In this document: positions 12,057-23,169 of the stretch, piece by piece
Layout: every line of letters starts with the position of its first letter
Position numbering within the stretch: the stretch's first letter is position 1
NCBI GenBank assembly: GCA_028023455.1
Contig: JAQFVV010012490.1
Location: 3,846,576-3,910,575, forward strand
DNA length: 64,000 bases
Direction of reading: 5' to 3'
Source of the DNA: Epiperipatus broadwayi
Lineage: Eukaryota; Onychophora; Udeonychophora; Euonychophora; Peripatidae
Notes under the pieces: model-generated
What the model was told of the DNA's origin: nothing
Seen by the model: only the letters and a program-made list of their open reading frames with translations
Database searches by the model: none
Translations under genes and position numbers: made by a program

Positions 12057-14375
12057 TAATGTTCTCTGTAGACGAGTTGTAGTTTAAAACTGATAAAAGG
12101 CTGATAGGTCTGTAATTTCTAATATCTTCTTTATTACCTTTTTTAAATATTAATATTAATACTGCATTCTTCCAATCATCTGGTACATCTTTATCATTTA
12201 GACATTAGGTATATAACTTTGCTAAAAAAAATTCTATTTCTTCACCTGCTTCTTTTAATATATCAATTATAATTCCATCATTACCTGGAGCTTTTCCTTT
12301 CTTCATAAATTTAATTGCATGTCACACTTCTTCATTTAAAATTCTGGCCAATTCAGAAGACATAATAGATATAGGAGGTATTTGTTCTTTATTACTATAT
12401 GATTCTTGATAGAAGACTTCTACCCATTTCATGATGTCATCTCTCTTTTTAGTAATAATTCCATTTTTTTTTTCTTATTGCAGATATAAATTTCGTACCG
12501 ATACCAAAATGTTGTTTTACACTCTTGAGACTTTTATTCTCTTCTACAGCTTTCCTTGCTAGTTCAGTTATCTTTTCTTGTATCATTTTCAACTCTTTTC
12601 CGCAACATTTTATAAAATTCGAGTTATTCAATCCTTTTTAATGCATCATTTTTGTATATTTTCATATTCCTTCTTTTCTTCATAAATTCCCTAGTCTCAG
12701 TAGAAATTTTATTGGTCAATTGTTGCTTTTCTCTACCAGCTATCTTTGTTGCAGTTTTTTAAAAGTGTATCAGTTATTTTCTTATTAATTTCATTCAAAT
12801 CTGAATCATGTTCAAAATCTTGAAACCGATTTGTAAGTTCTAATTTAAATTCATTAGAATGTTTCTGAAGATTAGGAATATCAACTGTAAATATTGTTTT
12901 TCTTAATAATTTGTCTCTCTAGTTTTTGCATTAACATGTATCTTACATCTTACTAATCAATGATCACTTCTTGTGTTAAATTTATTAAGAACATTACAAT
13001 CTGAAATATATATTTTCTGTTAATCAAAATATAATCCAATTCTGCTGTACCTTCATTTGGATGCTTCCATGTCCATTTCCTTTTAACACTTTTATCAAAA
13101 AAAGAATTCATAATATAAAGTTTTTCTTTTTCTGCAAACTCCTTAAGTCTATGTCCTCTCTCATTTCTATTACCATAACCAAAATTACAGCATTCTCATC
13201 TTTCATTTGTTTACCAATTCTAGCAACCAAAAGAACAAGCTAGATTTAAAACTGGTTTTAATATAGTAGATCATATCCAGGTATTAAGAGAAGTTATAAA
13301 AAGGTCAAATGAATATGAGTTGCTATTATGCTTTGGATTTGTAGATTATGAAAAGGCATGATCATCAAGGTATAGATCCAGGATATTGTCATATTTTGAA
13401 GAATATTTATAAAAATGCAACAGCAACAATTAGATTACATAATGATACTAGGAAAGTCAACATTGAGAATGGTGTAAGATAGGGTAACCCCATATCTCCG
13501 AAACTTTTTACAGCAGTGCTGCAAGAAGTCTTTTGTGGATTAAAATGGGAAGCTAAAGGAGTGAAAGTAAATGGAGATTATTTAAGTCATTTAGATTTTG
13601 CAGATGATGTAGTTGTTTTTGCAAATAATGCTTTAGAGCTGCAGGAAATGTTGCAGGAGTAATCAGATGAAAGTAGAAAAGTAGGACTAAAGATAAATGT
13701 TAAAATGATTTCTCAAAATATGAAAATAAAGATTGATTATGATGAGTTAGAAGAAATTAACATTACAAATACCTTGGTCAGATTATTAATACAGATGGAA
13801 ACATAATGGATGAAATTAATCATAAAATTAAACTTGGTTGGAGTGCTTTTGGTAGAAATAACTTGATACTAAAAGGAAATATGCCTATGTGTTTGAAAAA
13901 GAAGGTTTTTAATAAATGTGTTTTACCAGTTCTTACTTATGGATCTGATAGTTGGACCTTAATAGAAGAGCAATACAGAGACTTCAGAGCAATACAGAGA
14001 CTTCAGACCACTCAAATAAGTATGGAGAGATGCAAGTTGGAAATATCAAGAAGAGATCGAAAATGCAATATATGGGTAATAGAACAAACAGGTGTTACTG
14101 ACCTCATTAAAAAACTTAAAAGACTAAAGTGGAGTTGGGCTGGACATATTACTAGAAGAGACGATAATAGATGGACAATTGAAATCTTAATTAAACTGGA
14201 TTCCAAGAGATTGTAAAAGACCCAGAAAGAGACCACATGTGAGATTGATGGATGAAATAAGAAAGTGTGCAGGGGTGATGTGCAGAAGAGAAGCTAAAGA
14301 TCGAAGAAGATGGATTGAACTTGGAGAGACCTTCATCCTGCAGTGGATTGATAATGGTTGATGATGATAATGATG
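12057..14375 (+). mobile_element. RTE-like LINE with inverted 5' half (twin priming) and 9-bp TSD
   Basis: The first half, 12057 to about 13235, reads on the minus strand: endonuclease near 13230-13030 (RERGHRLKEFAEKEKLYIMN, WTWKHPNEGTAELDYILI), then RT N-terminal text ([31 protein letters not shown]). The second half, about 13233-14375, reads on the plus strand and continues the same protein: EQARFKTGFNIVDHIQVLRE, HLDFADDVVVFANNALELQ (the catalytic ADD block), then INHKIKLGWSAFGRNN and LKRLKWSWAGHITRRDD. It ends with the RTE-type tail GGTTGATGATGATAATGATG. AGATTCATT at 12048-12056 and 14376-14384 is a likely target duplication. Stops and frameshifts make it inactive. The break between inverted and direct halves lies between the PISLLS and EQAGF blocks, as expected from twin priming. 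Confidence 0.85.
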
Positions 14376-14799
14376 AGATTCATTAGCGTTTATGATGTAG
14401 CTCTACTTTCATGTGCTAAAAAAAACTGTTAAGAGTATTGTAAGCAATTTATATAAAAGACTTTTTTTTTTCTGGTTCTTTATACAGATATAGAAGAGTA
14501 TAATGAAATCACTGTCGTAAATTTCATTATAATACACATCATATGATGAGACTTAGAAGTAATACATGGGTTTTTTTCAGAAATCTTTGTTTTTTACATT
14601 TATTATCATCCTTATATCTAAAATCATATTTATGATTAATCATTGCTGTTTTTTTTCCACTTCTTTTCTTTTTTGGCTACATAATAACATGTTTAATAGA
14701 CAGGGTATGAGCACAGACTTTCAGATGACCCACCACTCTCCACACTATCTCATAACACTGACACACCTGAACACACATATGTCGAAAAGATAAATAATC

Positions 14800-14843
14800 A
14801 CCAATATACGTATTTCATGCTAAACCAGCAATCATCAGTTGGT
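14800..14843 (-). ncRNA. Hammerhead ribozyme, type I, array B copy 1
   Basis: On the minus strand the order is ACCAA (14843-14839), core box CTGATGA, a stem II of TGCT/AGCA closing GGTTT and flanked by a U-U mismatch next to the core, box GAAA, stem III strand with palindrome ATACGTAT (its first A is the last A of GAAA), cleavage base A, then TTGGT (14804-14800). ACCAA and TTGGT are perfect complements (stem I). All conserved core bases of a hammerhead are present. Predicted cleavage is after the A preceding TTGGT. The U-U at the base of stem II is unusual and may lower activity. Confidence 0.75.
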
Positions 14844-15119
14844 CCAGATTACCATCTCTACACATATGTGCTACAAGTGCTCAGATATATATTAAGATAG
14901 CAAATCCTCCTACTTTAATGGACAGGCTTCAATCTACTCCACACTCCAACTCTTCAACTGCCCATCCAATTGAAAATCTGATGGTGGAACACTCAAAGGC
15001 CACCTTAAGGCCGAGATTATTGTCACACCCATGTTGACCTAAGATCAATCTGACCCCTCATGTACAGGACATAATCCATTAAATACATGAACACACATAT
15101 GTCGAAAAGATAAATAATC

Positions 15120-15161
15120 ACCAATACACGTATTTCATGCTAAAACAGCAATCACGTTGGT
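15120..15161 (-). ncRNA. Degenerate hammerhead ribozyme, array B copy 2
   Basis: Same site in the second unit. Box two (GAAA) and stem III sequence are retained, with ACGTGT replacing ACGTAT. The first core box has lost about 2-3 bases, reading CGTGAT in place of CTGATGA. Cleavage activity is not expected. Confidence 0.6.
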
Positions 15162-15590
15162 CCAGATTACATCTCTACACATATGTGCTACAAGTGCTCA
15201 GATATATATATTAAGATAGCAAATCCTCCTACTTTAATGGACAGGCTTCAATCTACTCCCCACTCCAACTCTTCAACTGTCCATCCAATTGAAAATCTGA
15301 TGATGGAACGCTTAAAGGCCACCCTAAGGCTGAGATTATTGTCAAACCCATGTTAACCTAAGGTCAATCTGACCCCTCATGTACAGGACATAATCCATTA
15401 AATACATATACAAGGGATAGGCAGACATCTCTAATATGTAATAGCTGAAATAAACAGGCTTATATATACCTGTGTCTATATATGTAATAGACAAGATATG
15501 AGCACAGACTTTCAGATGACCCACCACTCTCCACCCTATCTCATAACACTGACACACCTGAACACACATATGTCGAAAAGATAAATAATC

Positions 15591-15634
15591 ATCAATATAC
15601 GTATTTCATGCTAAACCAGCAATAATCAGTTGGT
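15591..15634 (-). ncRNA. Mutated hammerhead ribozyme, array B copy 3
   Basis: The third unit keeps ACCAA, GAAA and the palindromic ATACGTAT, but the first core box reads CTGATTA, changing the essential G8 equivalent. The distal stem I strand is TTGAT instead of TTGGT. It is probably inactive. Confidence 0.6.
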
Positions 15635-15717
15635 CCTGGATTTGCTATCTTAATATATATCTGAGCACTTGTAGCATATATGTGTAGAGATGGTAATCTG
15701 GACCAATGGTAATCTGG

Positions 15718-15761
15718 ACCATCTGATGATTGCTGGTTTAGCACGAAATATGTATATTGGT
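15718..15761 (+). ncRNA. Hammerhead ribozyme in the inverted arm of array B
   Basis: On the plus strand: ACCAT, CTGATGA (15723-15729), a TGCT/AGCA hairpin, GAAA, TATGTATA, then TTGGT. Both core boxes are canonical. Stem I has four pairs plus a U-U mismatch and stem III carries one change from the palindrome. Its strand is opposite to the other three copies, which shows directly that the array is inverted. Confidence 0.7.
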
Positions 15762-16299
15762 GATTATTTATCTTTTCGACATGTGTGTTCAGGTGTGTCA
15801 GTGTTATGAGATAGTGTGGAGAGTGGTGGCTCATCTGAAAGTCTGTGCTCATACCCTGTCTATTACATATATAGACACAGGTATATATAAGCCTGTGTAT
15901 TTCAGCCAATAACATGTTTAGTTCATTTTACCATTTACCTCTTGCTTAAACCATTTGAAAATTGTTACCTTGAATCTAAAAGATTCATACTCTCCAAATT
16001 TTACATTATTCATATTTCTCCATATTTTGATATCACCCTCTATAGAACATCTTTATATTCTAGCATATAGAAGTTAGGAAAAAAGTTACAAAAATGTATT
16101 AATATATCATGAATGAATATATATTTGTATAATGCTACTGTGTCATTCAATAACATAAATATTTAGATTACTGATAATTATTAAAATTACTTTCAACTTA
16201 TTGCAAAAAAAAAAGATCTTTCCAAGGCCTCCTTCATTCATATAAATAGATCTAATGGATACTTAAATTATTACTTCACTAAACGTTATAAATTAATAT

Positions 16300-16512
16300 A
16301 TATATAAATGCTGTTTACACAGATAATGAAGCTAGAATAAAACGAAATTTTTAATTTATTAAAATATTAAGCTATTAAATTAAAGAGCTGAGCGCTTTCA
16401 AGAGACTACGTGCTCTCATACTCATAGCTGTTGTTGATATAACAGCGTTGTAGAAATGAAAAAAAAAAAGTTTTATTATAGCTTCATTATCTGTGCAAAC
16501 AGCGCATATATA
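16300..16512. repeat. 213-bp hairpin element with a hammerhead-like spacer
   Basis: Arms at 16300-16343 and 16470-16512 are inverted copies (AATGCTGTTTACACAGATAA versus TTATCTGTGCAAACAGCG). The spacer, read on the minus strand, contains GTATGAGAGC, a short hairpin and then GAAA running into AGCGCT (16399-16391) and CAGCTC. The same palindromic AGCGCT next to an A-rich box occurs in the Penelope-like element tails at 41.3 kb. This may be a decayed Penelope-type hammerhead, but the first core box is incomplete. Confidence 0.5.
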
Positions 16513-16625
16513 TATATATACTAGTGGATACTGAAAATACAGAAGGACATACAATAATAACAGAATAAAAAAAATGCATTTGTAAACTAAATCTGCAAAC
16601 ACTGGTTATCATCTATATTTCTTTT

Positions 16626-17515
16626 ATAGACACATGAGGAAATACCCAAAATACCCTGGATTATTCTCTGGTGGATATCCCATTCTTGAACATGCTTCTG
16701 CTGTTAGATACATCTCTCTTGCAAGAATGTCTCTGCATCAGTTTGGAGTGAAGTCATGCTGTTTTCGCACTGTAAATTTTTTTGTTAAGTATATCTGGCT
16801 GCTGAAAAGTTAGAACAACATAAAATTCTGTTTCTATATAAAAAGTATTAGGGAAATAGTCATAATGCATGAAACAGTTTACAAGTAAGCTGCTCTGGAG
16901 AAACGACAAGTTTACAGGTAGTTTAATGAAAAAGTCAAACTCACTACACCCCCAAAAAGCATAGTAAGTAAAGTCCAATGTTAAGACAATGCTGATTTTT
17001 TTATGCAAGCAGCACTGTTTACTCAGAATTCATTCATAATGGTCATGCATTTTATCTAAAGTTCTGAAGCATTTGTGTGATGTGGTTAAATGAAATCGTC
17101 CTGATTTGTAGCAAAAATGAGAAGTGGTAGCTTCATCAAGACAATGCACCAGTATACAAAACCTTGAGTGTAAAACAATTTTTAATGAAAAACAGCATGA
17201 TTTAGCTTATCCATCCATTACATTCACTTAACATCAATCAGTGTCATTTCTTTTTATTCTCCTGAATAAAAAAAATGCATCAAAGAAGCGATGAACAAAA
17301 AACAAGAAGCATTAAAAGGCATCACTTTGTGACAGTTTCAGGATTGCTTTGAAAAATGTAAAACACATTTAGACCCGTTTGTTGTACCAAATGAAAAGTA
17401 CTTTGAAGGAGATAAATTTGTATCACCTAAAAATAAATACACAATTTTTTATTACAAAATTTTAGGGTTTTTTAGGGAACTCACTCCTTCATACATATAA
17501 AGATCTAATATTAAA
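16626..17515 (+). pseudogene. Mariner-family transposase fossil
   Basis: With frameshifts, the plus strand gives mariner transposase landmarks in order: a SGETT-like block (16890-16930), HYTPKKHSK and SNVKTML (16945-16985), then LHQDNAPVYKTLSVKQFLM (17130-17190), which contains the second catalytic aspartate context HxDNAP. The C-terminal part is KQEALKGITLCQFQDCFEKC (17300-17360) followed by KYFEGDKFVSPKNKYTIFYY (17395-17460). It is broken by stops and indels, so it makes no enzyme. Imperfect direct repeats, not inverted ones, flank it at 16230-16256 and 17485-17509, each with CCTTCATWCATATAAA and AGATCTAAT (W is A or T). Confidence 0.8.
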
Positions 17516-18423
17516 TCATTAACAACAATTTCAATAAATAGCTTATATCAAAATAGGCACAAAATTAAATTTTAATAAAATATAAGAATAAACACATCAA
17601 AAATGCAAAAAAAAAAAACATATTCTTTATATGCTAAAAAAAATACAATAATGAAATCAGTTTAATATTATTTTATAGTATATTTACAATTTTCATATTC
17701 ATATATGCTTATTTGCTGGAGTTATATAACTTTTAAGACACCATCAATGTGATTTTAAATCTGAAAGGCTTATGATTAAGACTAAATACTATATTTAAAT
17801 GTCTTTATAATCAGCTATTCTATAGCTTCATCTTCAATAGGTTTAGCTATTAATATAATTGTGAGCTAACTGGAAGTTCTTTATTTCGTGAAAGAAAATT
17901 AATGCTATCACACATTGAATTAAAAAAATTCTTCATCTCGGCATATAATTAATTAAATATCATGAAATCATAATATCCTTTAACTTGTGAAAATTTCCCT
18001 TTGCTATTAGCAATGAACCATGATTATGCACATTAACTAATAACAATCCATAAAAATAAAATAAAATCCAAATAAACTACTATATAGAAGATTTATCTTA
18101 AGCCAAAATCTAGATGGCAACAAAACAATTCAAATAGCTAAACTAAATAAATAATTTCATTCATAATAAAAGATAAGTAAATTTGCAAATAAATTAATAT
18201 TTAAATTTAATTTAGTATTATATTAATTCAATTAATCATCTCAAATTTAGCACATACACACATAAAATAAATATAAAAAAAATAATGACATCAGTTATAA
18301 GGTTAAAAATGAAATTAATAATTTTTTTATAATCAATTATAAAATATAATACATATATAAATTAAATAAAAATTGAGTGATATTTTAATTGTATATATAC
18401 TATATTATTAAAATCTTATAGCT

Positions 18424-18456
18424 CTGATGAAGACTGCTGGACAGTCGAAACTGTAA
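18424..18456 (+). ncRNA. Hammerhead-like core motif, probable Penelope tail
   Basis: CTGATGA (18424-18430), one extra A, a 5-bp hairpin GACTG/CAGTC closing CTGGA, and GAAA (18447-18450) lie in hammerhead order, then CTGTAAAG. The core boxes are perfect and stem II is strong, but I cannot pair a convincing stem I, and stem III would have one pair at most. It is perhaps a diverged ribozyme of a Penelope-like terminal repeat. Confidence 0.4.
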
Positions 18457-18833
18457 AGAACATAAAGAAGTTTTTAAGAAAATTTGTTGCATTAAAGTGT
18501 ATATGAAAGAAGTGTTATAAGCAATATATTATATATATGTCATTTTTAGGTCTCCTTCTTAGACATTGATGCCTAGACAATGTATGCCTATTCCAAGGCT
18601 GCACTTTTGTTAGTTCCATGGGTCCTGCACATTTCCACTACTGCATTGGGTTCCATAGAGTTTGTTGTCCATCTTGGTACCTTATTTTATGTGGTAACAA
18701 CTCTATCTTATTTCCCTAAAGTATTGTTTCTTTCTTATCTGTAACATATTTTTGGGAACTATTTCTTCTGTCTCATCAAAAAACATGATTTACATGTCTC
18801 TGATATCCTTCTGGATCTCTACTTTCATTATTA

Positions 18834-19650
18834 CTATCTATTTAGATAATTTCCTGTGATTAGCCTTTCAATCCATTTCTTTTTAATCAGATCACTAACC
18901 CAAACACTACCTCCTATTTCATACCTGTCTTCTACACTACTGTATTGAAACTGTTCTTCTATTTTAGAAGTAACATAGCACTCAGCCAGAGATTTATCTG
19001 TAAGAGTTGATGGTGTAGAGTGTTGATGTAGCATGATATCATATAAGGCTTTCTGCATGTTTGCATTATTAATTTTTCACAGAGTTTTTTTTATTTGTTT
19101 AACAGCTTTTTCAGCCAGACTGTTCAATTCTGGATAATAAGGTGATGCCCAGATATGTTACCTATCCTTGTAAATGAAGTAATCTTCCATTGCTTGAGCC
19201 TTAAGTCCTGTACCATTGTCAGAAACAATCACATCTGGTAGTCTGTGTTATGCAAATATCCATTTAAACTTTGTATAGATTTATTATCACTCGTATTCTA
19301 CATAATGCAATACTCTGCCCACTTAAAGTATGCATCTACAAGTATCAGAGTATATTCCCATTAATGAAGAATGTATGGTCCTCATGCAGTCTTTGCCAGG
19401 GTTTAGTTGCTTTAGGCTATAACATGTACATCTTAATTTTCATATTCATTTCAGACTGGCAAACTGTACATTTCTTAATGTTCTTTTCGATGTCAACAGT
19501 TATTTTAGGCCTCCATTTATAACTACATAATAACACATTGGGCGCACAATTCCAGATGCCCATCATGTAATATTTTTAAGACTTTTTGTTTTCCTTCATT
19601 TGATATCACCCCTCTACACAATCATTGTTGACCAATAATTTTTCCTGATT
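18834..19650 (-). pseudogene. Gypsy integrase C-terminal half, fossil
   Basis: The segment at 18834-19058 reads ALYDIMLHQHSTPSTLTDKS followed by LAECY, the typical stretch after the integrase catalytic core (YRNTPHSxTGxSPAEL in living elements). A degraded core lies at 19080-19650. It is interrupted by stops and not functional. Confidence 0.7.
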
Positions 19651-19729
19651 TTCCCAAAAAAACTAGAACAAGGCATTGCAATTTCTTAGTTGGCCAATCT
19701 TTCCTTATCTAATGTCTCAACATCTGATT

Positions 19730-20300
19730 ACTTTTATATGCCCTTGTCTACTTCACGATTGTATTACTATTCAGAATTTCTGATTCTAACAAATTTATGT
19801 AATTTTTTTCTGTTTCATTACTATGTGGTTCATCTTTATTTGGATTTCTAAACAAAATATCAGCATGTGAAATCTCCTTCTCTTTTCTATATGATAGCTG
19901 ATAATCATAAGATGGTAATATGTTTCTCCAGTGCAACATACATGGGCTCAAATGGTCTAGAGTTAGTTTATCACTCACTAATACTCACAGTAATGGCTTG
20001 TGATCGGTTACTATTTGAATAGGCCCACGGAACAGATATTGTCGAAATTTCTTATCCCAAACATCATACCCAAAGCCTCTTTACCAGTCTGGATATAATT
20101 TCTCTCAGCCTGTTAAAGTTCTAGATGCATACACTATAAGTCGTTCATTATTGTAACAAGGATGACATAAAACTACTCCAGACTTACCATTCTGAAGTAT
20201 CAGTCATTAACTGTACTTCCAGATTATTGTCAGAATAAACCAATAATTTCTCTAAAGACAGCAGAGCTTTAGTTCGTATAAATGCTTCCCCATGAATTTT
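19730..20300 (-). pseudogene. Gypsy RNase H, fossil
   Basis: Minus-strand text includes AERNYIQTGKEALGMMFGIR (about 20040-20110), the RNase H motif ERNYSQxEKEALA. It is followed by the open piece 19748-19978 with DHLSPCMLHWRNILPSYDYQ and LSYRKEKEISHADILFRNP, matching the end of RNase H and the connection where living elements read NxxADxLSR. Stops are present. Confidence 0.75.
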
Positions 20301-20399
20301 GAACTACACCCACTTTTGATTTTTCTTTAATAATTCATAAAGTGGTTTTGTTATTTTAGTTTTATTCTGTAAAAAGGGTTCAAAATAATTTATTAAACC

Positions 20400-21060
20400 T
20401 AGCAACACCCGGAGTTCTTTGAGAAATTCCGGGTGTGACAGCATATTTCACATCTCGCACCTTCTCAGGCAATGACTTACTCTCATCTGAGATTACATCT
20501 TAGAAATACAAATTCCTTTGTATTCCACACATTTTTCTGTGCATTTAATTCAATTTCAAATTTTTCTAGTTTGCGCATACCTTAAACAATCTTTGATGTA
20601 ACAATTCTTCCAAACATGTGGTAATAAAGAATTAATTTTTGTTTGAAAATTGTTCATTACCATTGTAATACAGAATACCTAGACAATTACATTTAAATAA
20701 TCCAATAAGCGTTGTAAAACTTAATATGCCCGCTGATTTATCCACAACAGGTATTTGGTGAAAAGCGGAGTTAAGGCCCAATTTCATGAAGTATGATGCA
20801 TTTTAAAAACTGGCTAATACTTCTCTCATATTCAGCACAGGATACCCTCCCTTGTTTAAATATTTATTTATTTTATCCTATAATCCCCACATGTCCAGAT
20901 TTGACCGTTAGGTTTTATTATTACAATTATAGGCATGGCCCAATCTGATATTTCTACCGGAATCAATATGCTTTTATTTACCAATCCCTGAATATTCTTC
21001 TCTACCTTATTTTCTGTCAAAGGGAATTTTTCATGGATGATATACAACTGGATGTGCATT
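20400..21060 (-). pseudogene. Gypsy reverse transcriptase, fossil
   Basis: The open piece at 20868-21059 reads HEKFPLTENKVEKNIQGLVN, then SILIPVEISDWAMPIIVIIK and PNGQIWTCGDYR. This is the classic Gypsy RT N-terminus (VExxLxxLVxxGIIxPVExSDWAxPIVxVxKxxGxxRxCGDY). The catalytic region at about 20560-20780 is frameshifted and no intact YxDD is readable. Confidence 0.85.
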
Positions 21061-21339
21061 TTTGACTAACTCAATCTCTACCAAGCTAGTTACTATTGTC
21101 TCCAATTTCTCAATATTAAACAAATATGGATATTTCTTTTGAATTTCCTGCCCAGAGAAATTCTGTTTACAATACTGATATGAATTCCTACTGCGTGGTA
21201 CCATTCCCTTCTAATTATAGGGCTAATTTTCCCTTTTACTATTCACAATAATAAATTTTGTGTCGCAATATTTAATCGGCACTTTTACTTGTCTTAATAA
21301 TGTAAGCACATTTCCACTCCATCTTGAACTTTAAAGTTT

Positions 21340-21693
21340 GCTCATTATTGGAATATTCACAAAGATAACTGAGTGTCTTCAATCTATCTCAGATGTAATA
21401 GATATCCTGCAGCCATTATCTATCTCCATGTTAATCTCTTTTCCACAGATTTATAATTCCATCAAGAATTGTTTCAGTCCCTGAACTTCCATATTTTTTT
21501 ATTATAATGTGTTTTAAATGTTCTTCCCCTATTTTTCTGTACCTGTATTTTCTCTTGTCTCTCTCCATTCCTAACATTCGTACTTACACATGAAAAATTA
21601 TCTTTATTTCCACATTTATACCATTTTTTCCTACTTTCACTTACAATCTTTTACTCTATGACCAGGCTTTACACATCAAAAACAAGTGACTTT
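21340..21693 (-). pseudogene. Gypsy nucleocapsid zinc knuckle and protease, fossil
   Basis: On the minus strand at about 21590-21693 the pattern CF-stop-CVKPGHRVKDCK corresponds to a CCHC zinc knuckle with one stop inside. Downstream, MEIDNGCRISITSEIDRL (about 21385-21440) matches the aspartic protease active-site region, where living elements read D(T/S)G(A/C). Here the residue after D is N. Confidence 0.65.
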
Positions 21694-23119
21694 GGTACTT
21701 TTCTATTCTAGCGTGTCAACTGCTTGATGGCGTTGATGCTAAGCAAAAACACATACATATAACGTTACCGGGCCCATCCCGTTCTTTGTGAAAGAATATA
21801 GAAATCGTACAGGTTAACGTAATTCATTAATTTCCTTAATAACATTTACTGGAACAATTTTACGTAAACATATGTTATTGCAAATATTCTATTCTAGTAG
21901 AATTACCTGTGTGGCAACCCCCCCTCCCTCACGCAAACTTTAGAACTACATTGTGATGACCAAAAAATGATGCTGATAATGCTTTAATTACTGAACTGTC
22001 TTTTACTATTTCAGATCATTTTTGAAAAAGGTTAAAAAAAAAGCTAATTATTTATTAATTTTATTTATTGATTGATTTCTTACAATAGCTCTCTTTGAAA
22101 GATAATATGTGTATGGATCTTAATGGCACACCTATTAAGAACGATTAATAATTTCCAACATGACTGGCTTTTTTAAAAATTTTTTTATTATGCCTTTTTG
22201 GTTGGGTATTTGAAAATGAATTAATCAATGGATTCGGTATTTGGATAATTACTTTTGGTTTTTCTGGATAGAACTCCGAGAATTTTCACACTCATACATC
22301 CTTCTTTTTTTTTTTGTCCGAAGGCTTAACGTAATTCATTCCAATTCCCTTCATCAATTTCTGTAATTTAGTCGAGAACAATTTGATGCTACCAACAAAT
22401 TTCAAAAGCTGCTTAAACTCCAAGTCGCCCCGAAAAGTCAAATCTTAGTCCTGCAATGAAGGCCAGTGGCTATTCCTTTTTCACATCCACAAGAATTAAA
22501 ATTTTATCAATTGACTTACCTTATTGCAAAGATTCTATTCCAGTAGAATTTCTAAATTCCCCATACAGGCCGGCTTCTGTGGACAGCAGTTGGCCCGATT
22601 TCGATTTGTCAGCCATTTTATTTGTTGCGGATGTGTTCTCGCGAAAATTTGACTATTCACATGAGCTTGTCGAAATCTTGCTTGGACCTACCCTTTCCAA
22701 ATTGATTTGAAGGTTCGACGTTGAGTAGAGAAGCGTTGCGATGGGTGGACAATTGTTAGAAGGTAATAGTATGTCAAATGACTTGTAAGCTAAGTCCTTT
22801 GATTTCATATTTGAAGAGTTATGGCAGACTGAAGTCCAGACACCCTCACATGATACTGTAGTGAACATTGAACTGTGAGCATTGGGATAAAGTGCATAAC
22901 ACTAACATAGGCCAGCCATCACTAAACGGCATCTTTTCGGTGCTTTATAGCATAGAAATTAATGCCATCATCTGTGATTGCCAGCTGCCACGTACTAAAT
23001 GGCATCTTTTTGTGCTTTTTGGTATAGATATATCGGTGGCCATGTAAACAGCATATTTATGTGCTTTTGCATATAAAAAGCACCATCAAGCAGCTGACAC
23101 AATAGAATAGAAAACTACC
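21694..23119. mobile_element. Terminal-inverted-repeat element nested in Gypsy gag
   Basis: The ends are inverted repeats. The left end reads GGTACTTTTCTATTCTA then GTGTCAACTGCTTGATGG; the right end, inverted, reads GGTAGTTTTCTATTCTA then GTGTCAGCTGCTTGATGG. Near the right end a unit of about 65 bp with (C)GGCATCTTTTxGTGCTTT is repeated about three times (22914-23100). The insertion splits Gypsy gag from its zinc knuckle. The 1.4-kb interior is richer in GC than the surroundings and contains an exon-like segment (22521-22616). No transposase was recognised, so it is non-autonomous; the superfamily is unknown and no target duplication was confirmed. Confidence 0.65.
22521..22616 (-). pseudogene. 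Captured first-exon-like segment inside the TIR element
   Basis: On the minus strand an ATG in good context (AAAATGG, 22616-22614) opens a 31-codon frame: MADKSKSGQLLSTEAGLYGE then FRNSTGIESLQ, then TAA. Immediately after comes AAGGTAAGTCAATTG, a near-perfect 5' splice donor (GTAAGT at 22519-22514). About 95 bp of unusually GC-rich leader, with CGACAAGCTC and CGCGAGAACACATCCG, precede the ATG. The arrangement resembles a 5' UTR, first coding exon and intron start of a host gene picked up by the transposon. A partial second copy of the exon end appears at 21865-21905. The parent gene was not recognised. Confidence 0.45.
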
Positions 23120-23169
23120 ATGATCTTATTTTCACTTCCGTACTCTTGTTTTTTAAGGTTAGGTTGTTT

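Larger units (their letters stand above)
14696..15907. mobile_element. Array B: inverted tandem array with hammerhead ribozymes and 13-bp TSD
   Basis: A repeat of about 471 bp (a 320-bp deleted version in the first step; GAACACACATATGTCG recurs at 14769, 15089 and 15560) runs in one orientation from 14696 to about 15636. It then turns over at 15636-15638 and runs in the opposite orientation to 15907. The exact 13-mer AATAACATGTTTA flanks the array at 14683-14695 and 15908-15920. Each unit carries a hammerhead-type motif (listed separately). There is no ORF with any resemblance. Taken with array A, this looks like a retrozyme-type element: repeat units that self-cleave as RNA, inserted with target-site duplication. 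It is diverged, so it is older than array A. Confidence 0.75.
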
